Part shown: positions 7,307 through 15,533 of the stretch, piece by piece
How the letters are laid out: every line of letters starts with the position of its first letter
Position numbering within the stretch: position 1 is the first letter of the stretch
Assembly (NCBI GenBank): GCA_029983555.1
Contig: JASBZH010000015.1
Coordinates: 1 to 24,616, forward strand
Direction: 5' to 3'
Length of the DNA: 24,616 bases
DNA from: Peptoniphilus sp.
GTDB lineage: Bacteria > Bacillota > Clostridia > Tissierellales > Peptoniphilaceae
Position numbers and translations under genes: made by a program
The notes under the pieces: generated by a model
What the model saw: the letters and a program-made list of their open reading frames with translations, nothing else
The model's database searches: none
What the model was told of the DNA's origin: nothing

Positions 7307-8731
7307 TTAGCAATCTATTGGGTTTAACAAGTTGTAAAGTGTCTTTACGTGAATTCCTGTTGCTCTTTTTGGAAGGTAGCCTTTCTTTTTAGATCTATAA
7401 GCCGTTCCGGCAATGTCTAGGTGAACCCATTTTGTGCCTTCTTTTACGAATTCTCCAACAAAAAGTCCTGCAGTAATTGATCCTGCATTTCTTCCGCTAG
7501 TGTTTGAGATATCTGCTACGTCTGAATGGTTTAGTTTTTTGTAGTCTTCATCATAAGGAAATGCCCAAATTTTTTCACCAGAAAGCTCTGCAGCATCTTT
7601 AACTTTGTTATAAAATTCTTCGTCGTTTGTAACGGCGCCAGTGTATTCTTCGCCAAGTGCAATTGTAACGGCACCAGTTAAAGTTGCAAGGTCAATTACT
7701 CTTTCTACTTCGAAATTGTTAGTAGCGTAATAAATTGCATCGGCAAGAGTGATTCTTCCTTCGGCGTCTGTGTTTTTAACTTCTATTGTAAGCCCCTTCA
7801 TTGTGTCGATGATGTCGCCACATTTGTAGCTTGTACCAGAAATCATATTCTCGCAAGCTGCAACTACGGCAACAACATTTACTTTTGCTTTGCTTTTTCC
7901 AAGTGCGTACATCGTGCCGATTACAGTTCCTGCTCCGCCCATGTCTGAATGCATTGAAGCCATGCCACTTGAGCTTTTAATATTGTATCCACCGCTGTCA
8001 TAAGTTAGTCCTTTTCCGACTAGGGCAGTTTTTGGTACGTCTTTATTTTCAATTTCCATCACAATTAGTCTTGGTCTATTAGTTGCACCGCCGCCCACTG
8101 CCATAAATGCTTTCATACCAAGTTTTTCAATTTTATCCTCATCATAAACTGTAACTTTTACGCCAACAGATTCAAGTTTTTCTTTTGTAATATTTGCAAG
8201 AGTTTCTGGATAAATTACATTTCCAGTTTCATTTACAAGATCTCTTGCAAAAAACACTCCGTCCATCATGTCACTGATAATGTCAAGCCCTTCTTGCAAT
8301 TTTTCTTCTTTTCCTCGAGGTGGAGTGTAGTTAATTTTAAGGTCTAAAATTTCATCTTCCTTTTTAGTTTTCTTTGTAAAAGAATATTCGCCCTGACTTA
8401 GACCTTCGTATACTGCCATAATTGTTTTTCTTTGGCAAAGTCCAAAATCAGGAATATTTACACTTGCTATATTTTCTTTTTCGTCTCGAAGTAAATTTCC
8501 AAGATCGAAGAAAATATTTCTGATGTCTTCTAAAGTTATTTCGCTATCTCCAAGTCCAACAAAAATTTCACCATTAGAATTTGTGCTTGGTAGATAAATA
8601 ATCTCGCCTAGTTTTGCTTCAAATCCTTTCTTGTCTAGATAGTCTTTGTAAGACGAATTTGAAATATCATCTTTTTTTAAAAAGTGAACGAGTGCACCTT
8701 CTTCTTTTCCAAATAAATTAAATTTTATCAT
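7307..8731 (-). CDS. pepA: Leucyl aminopeptidase, M17 family
   Basis: This 474-aa protein is a cytosolic dizinc aminopeptidase that removes N-terminal residues from peptides, fitting an amino-acid-fermenting anaerobe. All active-site residues are present: Lys240, Asp245, Lys252, Asp263, Asp322, Glu324 and Arg326, in VGKGLTYDSGG, SDMGG and NTDAEGR. These align with the E. coli PepA set at a constant offset of 30. The N-terminal domain (1 to about 150) is the divergent M17 N-domain. The ATG is preceded by GAGGTG. A TATAAT on the minus strand (8749-8754) may be its -10, though no good -35 is visible. Family members can also bind DNA, but nothing here shows that. Confidence 0.96.
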   Translation of the reverse strand: MIKFNLFGKEEGALVHFLKKDDISNSSYKDYLDKKGFEAKLGEIIYLPSTNSNGEIFVGLGDSEITLEDIRNIFFDLGNLLRDEKENIASVNIPDFGLCQRKTIMAVYEGLSQGEYSFTKKTKKEDEILDLKINYTPPRGKEEKLQEGLDIISDMMDGVFFARDLVNETGNVIYPETLANITKEKLESVGVKVTVYDEDKIEKLGMKAFMAVGGGATNRPRLIVMEIENKDVPKTALVGKGLTYDSGGYNIKSSSGMASMHSDMGGAGTVIGTMYALGKSKAKVNVVAVVAACENMISGTSYKCGDIIDTMKGLTIEVKNTDAEGRITLADAIYYATNNFEVERVIDLATLTGAVTIALGEEYTGAVTNDEEFYNKVKDAAELSGEKIWAFPYDEDYKKLNHSDVADISNTSGRNAGSITAGLFVGEFVKEGTKWVHLDIAGTAYRSKKKGYLPKRATGIHVKTLYNLLNPIDC

Positions 8732-8860
8732 TTTTACACCTCGTCTTTATTATACCTTAAAACCTGGGCAAAAATTTTATTTATATGCTTTTTTAATTAT
8801 ATATAATGTGATAACATTGAATTAATAATAATGGATCTAAGTATCAATTTAGTACGATGA

Positions 8861-8886
8861 GAAGTGCTTCAGATTGGTGCTTTTTT
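8861..8886 (+). terminator. Possible attenuator hairpin before the DMT transporter gene
   Basis: GAAGTGCT (8861-8868) can pair with GGTGCTTT (8876-8883), using several G-U pairs, around a 7-base loop and running straight into TTTTTT. No plus-strand gene ends just upstream, and a TATAAT lies at 8802-8807. The hairpin would therefore sit in the leader of the transporter gene, as an attenuator would. The stem is weak. Confidence 0.25.
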
Positions 8887-8906
8887 ATTGATAGGTGGTG
8901 TTTATT

Positions 8907-9815
8907 ATGAATAGAAAAATAAGATCTTCGATACTGCTACTAATTACTGCAATTATCTGGGGTTTGGCTTTTGTGGCACAAACTGCAGGAATGGAACATC
9001 TTGGGCCTTATACTTTTACTGCGGCTCGTTCATTTGTAGCTTGTATATTTCTTTTAATAACGCATTTTATTTTTAAAAAATCCAAAATGATTGACTATAA
9101 TAATGAATACTCACTTGAAAAAAGTATTAAGGGCGGATTTATCTGCGGACTCGTTTTTACATTGGCGATAAATTTGCAGCAAATTGGTCTTTCTTTTACT
9201 ACTACTGGAAAGGCAAGTTTTATAACTGCTCTATACATAGTATTTATACCAATAATTGGACTTTTCTTAGGAAGAAGACCAGATTTAAAGTTGGTCATCT
9301 GTATAATAATAGCACTAGTGGGAACATTTATAATGTCTGTTCGTGGAGAATTAAGTGTAAATATAGGTGATATTGAAGTTATGTTATCGGCTTTTATGTT
9401 TGCAATTCACATGATGCTCATGTCAGAATTCTCTCAAAACACAAACAGCATCATAGTTTCGCTAGTCCAATTTTTAGTCTGCGCTATTTTATCTTTAGTT
9501 GCTGCTATGTTTAAAGAAGTTATCGATATGGATGGCATTTTGAAATCATATGTCACAATTTTATATGTTGGAATTTTATCTTCTGGAGTTGGATTTACTC
9601 TTCAAATAATGGCCTTAAAGGACCTAGACACAGTTATCGCTTCTATGATAAGTTCTCTTGAATCTATATTTGGAGCTATATTTGGATGGCTTATACTCGG
9701 TCAGGCCATGGAGGGAAGAGAAATTTTTGGTGCATTTTTAATTTTTATCGCGACTCTTTTCGCTCAACTTCCAATAAATAAAATTTTTAATAGAATTAAA
9801 GAGAGCAAGAGTTAA
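8907..9815 (+). CDS. DMT-superfamily transporter with two EamA domains
   Basis: This 302-aa integral membrane protein has about ten hydrophobic helices in two EamA repeats (about 6-140 and 150-290). Hallmarks are the first-helix pattern ITAIIWGLAFVAQ, then GPYTFTAARSF, and SLESIFGAIFGWLILGQ in the second repeat. Such proteins usually export amino acids or other metabolites; the substrate cannot be predicted. The ATG at 8907 is chosen because AGGTGGTG lies 6 bases upstream; the two earlier in-frame GTG codons are part of that ribosome site. No clear terminator follows, so the next gene 72 bases on may be partly co-transcribed. Confidence 0.92.
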   Translation: MNRKIRSSILLLITAIIWGLAFVAQTAGMEHLGPYTFTAARSFVACIFLLITHFIFKKSKMIDYNNEYSLEKSIKGGFICGLVFTLAINLQQIGLSFTTTGKASFITALYIVFIPIIGLFLGRRPDLKLVICIIIALVGTFIMSVRGELSVNIGDIEVMLSAFMFAIHMMLMSEFSQNTNSIIVSLVQFLVCAILSLVAAMFKEVIDMDGILKSYVTILYVGILSSGVGFTLQIMALKDLDTVIASMISSLESIFGAIFGWLILGQAMEGREIFGAFLIFIATLFAQLPINKIFNRIKESKS

Positions 9816-9887
9816 TTTCACAGTATTTTAATATAATTTTATATTCTTAACACATTTATATTGTATAATTGTTTAGAGGTGAGAAAG

Positions 9888-10514
9888 ATGTCGCTAATGA
9901 ATTTATTTTTTGGCAAAAGGTCAAAAAGAATTATTACAATAGACGGGGAATATGGCAGCGGTGCTACAGAAATTGGAAAACATATTGCTGAAAAATTAAG
10001 TATAAAATTTTACGACGAAAAGATAATCGAGCTGATGAGTCTAGAGGGAAAGGTAAAGCCTGAAGATGTCAAAAAAGATGATTCATTTTTGCAAGGAACT
10101 ATCTATGATCTTTATAGACAAAATTATTCTTATTCGCAAGAGGATATATCTATAAATGACGCGGCATTTTTAATGGACGCACGAACTATAAGGGATATTG
10201 CGAGCAAGGGAAGTGCCGTAATCTTTGGCAAGTGTGCAGATTTTGTACTTAAAGACACCGATATATTTTCTGTGTTTATTTATGCACAAGAAGATTTTAA
10301 AAAGAAAAGACTTTATGAAAGTTACAATGTAAAAAAAGAAAAAGTTGAACTTAGATTAAATAGAGAAAATAATAGAAGGGCAAATCACTACTCGAGAAAC
10401 ACTGGAGAAATTTGGGGAAGTCCAAAGTTATATGATTTACTTATAGACTCCTCTGTGTTTGATTTTGAAACGATTGAATCTCTCGTTATAGATTTGGCAA
10501 ATAAAAAGAAATAA
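9888..10514 (+). CDS. Cytidylate-kinase-like family protein
   Basis: This 208-aa protein resembles the 'cytidylate kinase 2' group. Its N-terminus has TIDGEYGSGATEIGKHIAEKL (residues 17-37), where the usual P-loop lysine-Ser/Thr is replaced by a GSGA-TEIG loop, as the group often shows (GSGGREIG). Next come FYDEKII, a central SAVIFGKCADFVL strand, and a late Arg/Asn-rich stretch (RLNRENNRRANHYS) like the lid and substrate arm of nucleotide kinases. True CMP kinase activity is unproven. The ATG at 9888 has AGAGGTGA 5 bases upstream, better than the in-frame start 27 bases earlier. It is the last gene before a terminator. Confidence 0.8.
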   Translation: MSLMNLFFGKRSKRIITIDGEYGSGATEIGKHIAEKLSIKFYDEKIIELMSLEGKVKPEDVKKDDSFLQGTIYDLYRQNYSYSQEDISINDAAFLMDARTIRDIASKGSAVIFGKCADFVLKDTDIFSVFIYAQEDFKKKRLYESYNVKKEKVELRLNRENNRRANHYSRNTGEIWGSPKLYDLLIDSSVFDFETIESLVIDLANKKK

Positions 10515-10544
10515 AAGTGTGAGTTTGATGGCTCATACTTTTTT
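10514..10544 (+). terminator. Terminator after the kinase-like gene
   Basis: AAAGTGTGAG (10514-10523) pairs with CTCATACTTT (10532-10541) with one G-U pair and an 8-base loop, ending in TTTTTT. It begins at the last base of the stop codon. Confidence 0.8.
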
Positions 10545-10600
10545 AACGTCTAATTTTAGAAAAAAATTAAATGCTTAAGATTTCTTACTTATACTTTCTA

Positions 10601-10629
10601 TTCAAATTCACAACTAAATCATGTATAAT
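10601..10629 (+). promoter_or_regulatory. Candidate promoter of the polysaccharide operon
   Basis: TATAAT at 10624-10629 has TTCAAA 17 bases upstream (10601-10606), a four-of-six match to the -35 consensus. It lies 27 bases before the glycosyltransferase start and after the previous terminator, so it is well placed to drive the five-gene operon. Confidence 0.42.
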
Positions 10630-10655
10630 TAAAATGTTAAGGAGGATTATTGTAT

Positions 10656-11783
10656 ATGATTAAAGTTCTCCATTTAATTAGTGGTGGCGATACAGGTGGA
10701 GCCAAGACCCATATTTTTACTTTGATGAAAGGCCTAAGTGAAAAAGTTGATGCTAAGATAATTTGTTTTATCAAAGACACTTTTTACGACGAGGCGAGGG
10801 AGCTTGGCTTTAATATTGAAGTTTTTGAGCAAAGAAAAAGATCCGACCTGTCTGTTGTCACTAGATTAAGTGATGAAGTTAAAAAAGGCAAATATGATAT
10901 TGTGCATGCCCATGGAGCTCGCGCAAATTTTATTGCGATGTTTCTAAAAAACAAAATATCTGTGCCAATGGTCACAACGATACACTCTGACTATAAGCTT
11001 GATTTTAAGGATAATTTTTATAAAAATCTAATCTATACGAGCCTAAACAAAATGGCTTTAAAAAAGTTTGACCACTATATTTGTGTGAGTGATAATTTTA
11101 AAGACATGCTTGTAAATAGGGGCTTTGATGAAAAAAAGATTCACGTTTTATATAACGGGATAGATACAAGCGAGAGTATAGACATAATTCCAAAGGAAAC
11201 TTTCTTGGAAAAACACAAGATACTCTACAATGGTGAATTCATTGTGGGTATAGCTGCAAGGCTTGATAAGGTAAAAGATCACGAGACTTTTATAAGAGCT
11301 GCCAAAAAAGTTTTGGATGAAAGTACTGATGTTATATTTTTAATCGCAGGTGATGGCGACGAGAGAGTGCATCTAGAGGATACTGTTAGAAGTCTTGGTA
11401 TTGAAGACAAGGTATATTTTCTAAATTTTGTAAAAGATAAATATTCTTTTTTCAATGCAATTGATGTAAATGTCCTAACGAGTCTATCAGAGTCATTTCC
11501 ATATGTAATTTTAGAGGCGGCTTTAATTGGAGTTTCTACTATTTCAACTAGAGTTGGAGGAATACCTGAAATTGTAAAGGACAATGAAACTGGATATTTA
11601 TTTGATGTTGGAGATAGCACTTCTTTATCTAAATATATTTTAGATTTATATAGTGACAGAGAAAAGTTAGAAGAACTTGGCATTAATGTCAGAAGAGATG
11701 TAAGAGAACATTATTCTCACGAGGCGATGGGCGAAAAACAATTTGAAATTTATCAAGAGATTTTGCAAGGAGGAAATAAGTGA
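10656..11783 (+). CDS. Glycosyltransferase family 4
   Basis: This 375-aa GT-B fold enzyme should transfer a sugar from a nucleotide donor to a growing envelope glycan on the cytoplasmic side. The N-domain begins IKVLHLISGGDTGGAKTH (glycine-rich loop) and includes VHAHGARAN and ICVSDNF. The C-domain has GIAARLDKVKDH, FLIAGDGDE and the E-x7-E donor motif Glu279-Glu287 (ESFPYVILE). The ATG at 10656 is preferred; a TTG at 10650 is only 4 bases from AAGGAGG (10639-10645). It is first in an operon with DUF4330, an unknown membrane protein, a Wzy/ligase-like protein and CsaB. Which sugar it transfers cannot be told. Confidence 0.92.
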   Translation: MIKVLHLISGGDTGGAKTHIFTLMKGLSEKVDAKIICFIKDTFYDEARELGFNIEVFEQRKRSDLSVVTRLSDEVKKGKYDIVHAHGARANFIAMFLKNKISVPMVTTIHSDYKLDFKDNFYKNLIYTSLNKMALKKFDHYICVSDNFKDMLVNRGFDEKKIHVLYNGIDTSESIDIIPKETFLEKHKILYNGEFIVGIAARLDKVKDHETFIRAAKKVLDESTDVIFLIAGDGDERVHLEDTVRSLGIEDKVYFLNFVKDKYSFFNAIDVNVLTSLSESFPYVILEAALIGVSTISTRVGGIPEIVKDNETGYLFDVGDSTSLSKYILDLYSDREKLEELGINVRRDVREHYSHEAMGEKQFEIYQEILQGGNK

Positions 11784-12262
11784 AAATCATTGACAAAAAT
11801 GGAAGACTTTTTGGTTTCATAAATATAATCGATTTACTTGTACTTATCGCAATTATTGGAATCATAGTTGTCGGAGTAAAGAAATTTGGAAATAGTAGCT
11901 CTGCAGCAAATGCAGAAGTAAAACCTGGAGTTATAACTGCAGAAGTTTCTGAAATTAGAAAAGTTTCAGCAGATGCTATTAAAGAGGGAGATCCTGTATA
12001 CGATTATGACAAGGGAACATACATTGGAAAAATTACAGAGGTATCAACAAAACCTTATACTGAAGAGGTTGAGTATCAAGGCAAATGGATAAATGCTGAG
12101 GTTCCTGAAAAGTACACAGTTACAATGAAGATAAAGGCAGATATTAACGATACTAAAGACTACTATGAAGCAGGATCAATACAAATGAGAGTTGGAGCAC
12201 AACAAAGAGTTAAGAATAAAAATTTCGCGGCATTTATGACAGTTTTAAATGTAGAAGTTTAG
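11780..12262 (+). CDS. DUF4330 membrane-anchored protein
   Basis: This 160-aa protein begins with a short cytoplasmic piece (MKIIDKNGRLFGFINIID), then one membrane helix (about 19-35). An extracellular region of about 125 residues with alternating beta-like segments follows. This is the layout of the DUF4330 family, whose function is unknown. The start is GTG, overlapping the glycosyltransferase stop as GTGA, with GGAGG just upstream, so translation is probably coupled. Its position inside a polysaccharide operon suggests an accessory role in envelope glycan assembly or export, which is inference only. Confidence 0.83.
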   Translation: MKIIDKNGRLFGFINIIDLLVLIAIIGIIVVGVKKFGNSSSAANAEVKPGVITAEVSEIRKVSADAIKEGDPVYDYDKGTYIGKITEVSTKPYTEEVEYQGKWINAEVPEKYTVTMKIKADINDTKDYYEAGSIQMRVGAQQRVKNKNFAAFMTVLNVEV

Positions 12263-12269
12263 GTGCAGC

Positions 12270-12812
12270 ATGTATAATTCAGTTACTGTAAGAGTTTTAC
12301 ATGGCATCTATTTGTTTTTTAGTGAGTCTTATAAAAATAGTTTTACTCACAGATTTTTAAAGAGAATAAAAGATGCTATAAAAAATTCTTTTGCAAATTC
12401 TAATTTAAATACAATTATAAATGGAGAAAAATACATCTTTAGAGATTCATATTTTTTAAAAATCTACAAGGGATTATTTGAACTTCTAAATAAATTTATG
12501 CAATTTTTGCATAGAGTTTTGGTTGGTCCCATTAAAAACACATTTTTCTTGGGGGATACTTATGAAATCCTATCTTCTTTCGACGAGGTGATGGGAGTTG
12601 TTTCAAATATTATACTTTGGTCTGGAGTATTTGTAACTCTTATTTCTGTGATTTTTAAGTCAAATATTAAGCTTGCTTTTACAGTTTTAATTTTTGGATT
12701 TATTATGTCGGCTTTAAAGGGAAAATATCTTGCAATTTTACAAAATTCAAAAGTTTTAGAATTTGTACTTAGCTTTTTTAAACTTGACGAAGGCGGTGAG
12801 TCCTGGTGGTAA
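12270..12812 (+). CDS. Unknown membrane protein in polysaccharide operon
   Basis: I do not recognise this 180-aa protein. The first 100 residues are basic and aromatic with amphipathic stretches (for example KIYKGLFELLNKFMQFLHRVL). Two likely membrane helices follow at about 107-129 and 133-150. A short helix and the acidic, tryptophan-rich end DEGGESWW close the chain. The ATG lies 7 bases after the DUF4330 stop with a weak AGGTG site, and the end overlaps the next gene by 7 bases. Tight packing makes it a real gene. It may be a partner of the adjacent O-antigen-ligase-like protein. Confidence 0.75.
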   Translation: MYNSVTVRVLHGIYLFFSESYKNSFTHRFLKRIKDAIKNSFANSNLNTIINGEKYIFRDSYFLKIYKGLFELLNKFMQFLHRVLVGPIKNTFFLGDTYEILSSFDEVMGVVSNIILWSGVFVTLISVIFKSNIKLAFTVLIFGFIMSALKGKYLAILQNSKVLEFVLSFFKLDEGGESWW

Positions 12813-14134
12813 TTCCTAAAAAATTAAATTTTGTTTGGCTCATGGCGGCCTTTTTGGCAATAATATATTATTATTTTGGATTTAAATTTTTTGCAGCAGG
12901 TGTCATAGCTGTATGCGGTTTTATAATGGTAATTTACGACGTGAAGATTGGACTTTTCACATCAGCTCTCGTATATCCATTTTTGCCCGATGCAGTTGGC
13001 CTTTTGATGTTACTTTCAATGGGATTTTTCGTCCTAGTTCGTTCAATTTTATTTAAAGATAAGTTTGAAGTAATGGATCTTACTCTTCCAATAGGACTTT
13101 TTGCATTTGTTGCAATTTTTAGGACAATAACTTCAATTGAACCAATGGGATCTTTAAGAGATCTTGGACTAAATGCAGCGGGGCTTAGCTTTGTATTTGC
13201 AATGACAAATTCAATTAAAAATAAAAAAGAATTAAATGCGTTTATATCAGTTTTTCTAGTTTCTGCACTTTTTGTGGGACTACTCGGAGTATATCAAAAA
13301 TTTACTGGCGTTCAGATGAGACCAGAATGGCTCGATGTCGAGAACAATACAGACATAGCAGTACGTGTTTATTCTGTATTTCAAAACCCAAATATTTTGG
13401 CAGAATATTTAGTAATGTTAATTCCACTAGCTGTTGGGATAACTTGGCATACTAAGAGCATGAGAAAGAAATTTGTATTTTTAATTGCAACAGGAATTCT
13501 CTTCTTGTGTATACTACTTACACTTTCTCGAGGTGGCTGGGTAGGTCTTGGCTTTGCAGCTCTTATGTTTATAATTTTGGTCGACAGAAGGCTATTTCTT
13601 TTGGCAATACCAGTTGGAATAGGCGGCTTGTCATTTTTGCCTAAGCAAGTGTTAAATAGAATTTTATCTATTGGATCAACTGTCGATACTTCAAATTCTT
13701 ACAGAATTAAAATTTGGGAAATAACAATGGATGTTATAAGAGATCACAAAGTTGGCGGAGTCGGCTTTGGATATATTCCATTTAAGAGTACTTTTGAAAC
13801 CTATATAAGGACAATGCCTATATACCACGCTCACAACACTTATCTTGAGATTGCAGCAGAGATTGGCATTGCAGGATTATTTATATTTATGCTATTTATG
13901 CTCTCAACATTAAAATATGCATATATCAATTTAGTTAAATCTACTGACAAATATTACAAATATATTGGAGCAGGTCTATGTGCAAGTATTGTTGGAATAA
14001 TGGGGCATGGACTTGTGGAACATTTCTTATATATTCCAAGAATAATTTTTACATTTTGGATAATAATAGGAATAATTTTTACAGCAATAAAAATTCAAAA
14101 GAAGGAAAATAAAGAGGTTATAGAAGAAAACTAA
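12806..14134 (+). CDS. O-antigen ligase / Wzy-type polymerase family protein
   Basis: This 442-aa polytopic membrane protein has about 11-12 helices. Family marks are NPNILAEYL (about 194-202), SRGGWVGLG (241-249) with the conserved arginine before the glycines, and a large outer loop ending in HAHNTYLEIAAEIGIAGLF. Members polymerise lipid-linked glycan repeats or ligate glycans to an acceptor. In a Gram-positive this probably means wall polysaccharide polymerisation or attachment. The start is GTG at 12806, overlapping the previous stop, with AGGCGGTGAG 5 bases upstream. Ligase and polymerase cannot be told apart from sequence alone. Confidence 0.9.
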   Translation: MVIPKKLNFVWLMAAFLAIIYYYFGFKFFAAGVIAVCGFIMVIYDVKIGLFTSALVYPFLPDAVGLLMLLSMGFFVLVRSILFKDKFEVMDLTLPIGLFAFVAIFRTITSIEPMGSLRDLGLNAAGLSFVFAMTNSIKNKKELNAFISVFLVSALFVGLLGVYQKFTGVQMRPEWLDVENNTDIAVRVYSVFQNPNILAEYLVMLIPLAVGITWHTKSMRKKFVFLIATGILFLCILLTLSRGGWVGLGFAALMFIILVDRRLFLLAIPVGIGGLSFLPKQVLNRILSIGSTVDTSNSYRIKIWEITMDVIRDHKVGGVGFGYIPFKSTFETYIRTMPIYHAHNTYLEIAAEIGIAGLFIFMLFMLSTLKYAYINLVKSTDKYYKYIGAGLCASIVGIMGHGLVEHFLYIPRIIFTFWIIIGIIFTAIKIQKKENKEVIEEN

Positions 14135-14168
14135 AACTATAACTTTAAAAAAGTACGTGATTTATTCT

Positions 14169-15263
14169 ATGAAAAAAATTGTAGTTTCAGGTTACTTTGG
14201 CTTCGACAACTCTGGAGATGACGCTATCTTAAAGGCCATGGTGGCAGATTTTAAAAAATTTAATAAAGAAATTGAGTTAACTGCACTTTCTAAAAACCCA
14301 AAAAAGACCAAAAAAGTCTATGGGATAGATGCTGTAGATAGATTTAAAATTTCAGAAGTTTACAAAGCTCTCGGAAATTGTCACATACTTCTCTCAGGCG
14401 GCGGCTCTCTTTTACAAGATTTTACTTCGACAAGGTCAATTATCTATTACTTGGCAGTAATTATAATGGCAAAGATGCGCGGCAAAAAGGTTTATGTTTA
14501 CGCCAATGGAATTGGACCAATAGATAAGGGTTTTAGCAGATTTTTGACAAAAATTGTTTTAAATAGAGTTGATTATATAACTCTTCGAGATGATTTGTCA
14601 GAAGAATTTGTAAAAGATATGGGTGTAAAAAACAAAAATATAGAGGTTACAGCTGACCCCGTATTTTCCCTTGATCCCGCAGATGAAAATAGAGTAAGAG
14701 AAATACTTGAACTTGAAAATATTACTCTTACAGATAAAACTATTGGATTTTGTTTAAGGGATTATGAAAATAGTGCGAGTTTAAAAATGAAATTTGTAGA
14801 GGTTGTCGACAGGCTAATTGAAGATGGCTACGATGTACTTTTAGTTCCATTTCACATGCCTCGCGACAATGTATATTTAAAAGAAATTTTGGAACTTTCA
14901 AAACATAGAGATAAAGTAAGTCTTGTAGAAGGCACATATTCTGCAGGAGAGTTAATGGGAATTTTTAAAAAATTAAAACTTTTAGTTGCAATGAGACTTC
15001 ACTCAGTAGTATATGGAGCGAATGTGAGTCTTCCTATGGTTGGAGTAATTTATGATCCTAAAGTTAGGGCCATGGTTCGTGAACTTGGAATTAAAGAATC
15101 TGTAGAAGTTAGAGACTTTAGTGCAGATGAACTTTACGAAAAAATAAACAAAACTCTTTTAAATTTGGAAGATAGTAAAAATATTCTAGAAGAAAATACA
15201 GAAAAAATGAGAAAAAAAGCACAGAGAAATGTAGAAATCGCTCTTGAGCTTTTGGAAAAATAA
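14169..15263 (+). CDS. csaB: Polysaccharide pyruvyl transferase, CsaB type
   Basis: This 364-aa protein is of the type that puts pyruvate ketals on secondary wall polysaccharide. The N-terminus KKIVVSGYFGFDNSGDDAIL, the segment LLSGGGSLLQDFTS and the late AMRLHSVVYGANVSLPMVG with YDPKV are characteristic of CsaB. In Bacillus and relatives, pyruvylated polysaccharide is the ligand for SLH-domain surface proteins. No SLH protein is in the window. The ATG at 14169 is chosen although its ribosome site is weak; an in-frame GTG at 14157 is possible. It ends the polysaccharide operon, before a strong terminator. Confidence 0.9.
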   Translation: MKKIVVSGYFGFDNSGDDAILKAMVADFKKFNKEIELTALSKNPKKTKKVYGIDAVDRFKISEVYKALGNCHILLSGGGSLLQDFTSTRSIIYYLAVIIMAKMRGKKVYVYANGIGPIDKGFSRFLTKIVLNRVDYITLRDDLSEEFVKDMGVKNKNIEVTADPVFSLDPADENRVREILELENITLTDKTIGFCLRDYENSASLKMKFVEVVDRLIEDGYDVLLVPFHMPRDNVYLKEILELSKHRDKVSLVEGTYSAGELMGIFKKLKLLVAMRLHSVVYGANVSLPMVGVIYDPKVRAMVRELGIKESVEVRDFSADELYEKINKTLLNLEDSKNILEENTEKMRKKAQRNVEIALELLEK

Positions 15264-15297
15264 ATTAATATAATAAGTTTATGTAAAAAGTTAAATT

Positions 15298-15338
15298 AAA
15301 ACCAGAGTTGTAATCTTGTACAAACTCTGGTTTTTTTT
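15298..15338 (+). terminator. Terminator of the polysaccharide operon
   Basis: AAACCAGAGTT (15298-15309) pairs with AACTCTGGTT (15323-15332). The stem is extended inward by a short GTA/TAC pairing and followed by a run of T to 15338. It lies 35 bases after the csaB stop. The core CCAGAG/CTCTGG recurs in the hairpin at 21977-22011. Confidence 0.9.
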
Positions 15339-15510
15339 ATTTTTTATATTAAGTTATTTATAGTTTTAAATTTTAATATAATTTTGCAGTCGATTTTTTT
15401 TAAGACCGTACTTAAGCCTTTTTCAATAGAACTTTAAAAAAATTAATTCCATATTTTATATTAAAAACTATAAAATATTACATTTTGATACGGTGAGATT
15501 AATAAAAATT

Positions 15511-15533
15511 AATGTGAAGTTTTAAAAATTAAT
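15511..15533 (+). repeat. Left copy of a direct repeat bracketing the fucose locus
   Basis: This 23-base stretch matches 21898-21919 with one gap and one mismatch; the exact core AATGTGAAGTTT is shared. It overlaps the stop codon of the iclR gene. With its partner it encloses the regulator and all six pathway genes. It may be a recombination footprint, or chance in AT-rich DNA. Confidence 0.35.

Noticed and set aside
9864..9869. TATAAT as promoter of the kinase-like gene
   Set aside because: It is only 5 bases from the ribosome site, so the transcript would start inside it, and no -35 is present at proper spacing.
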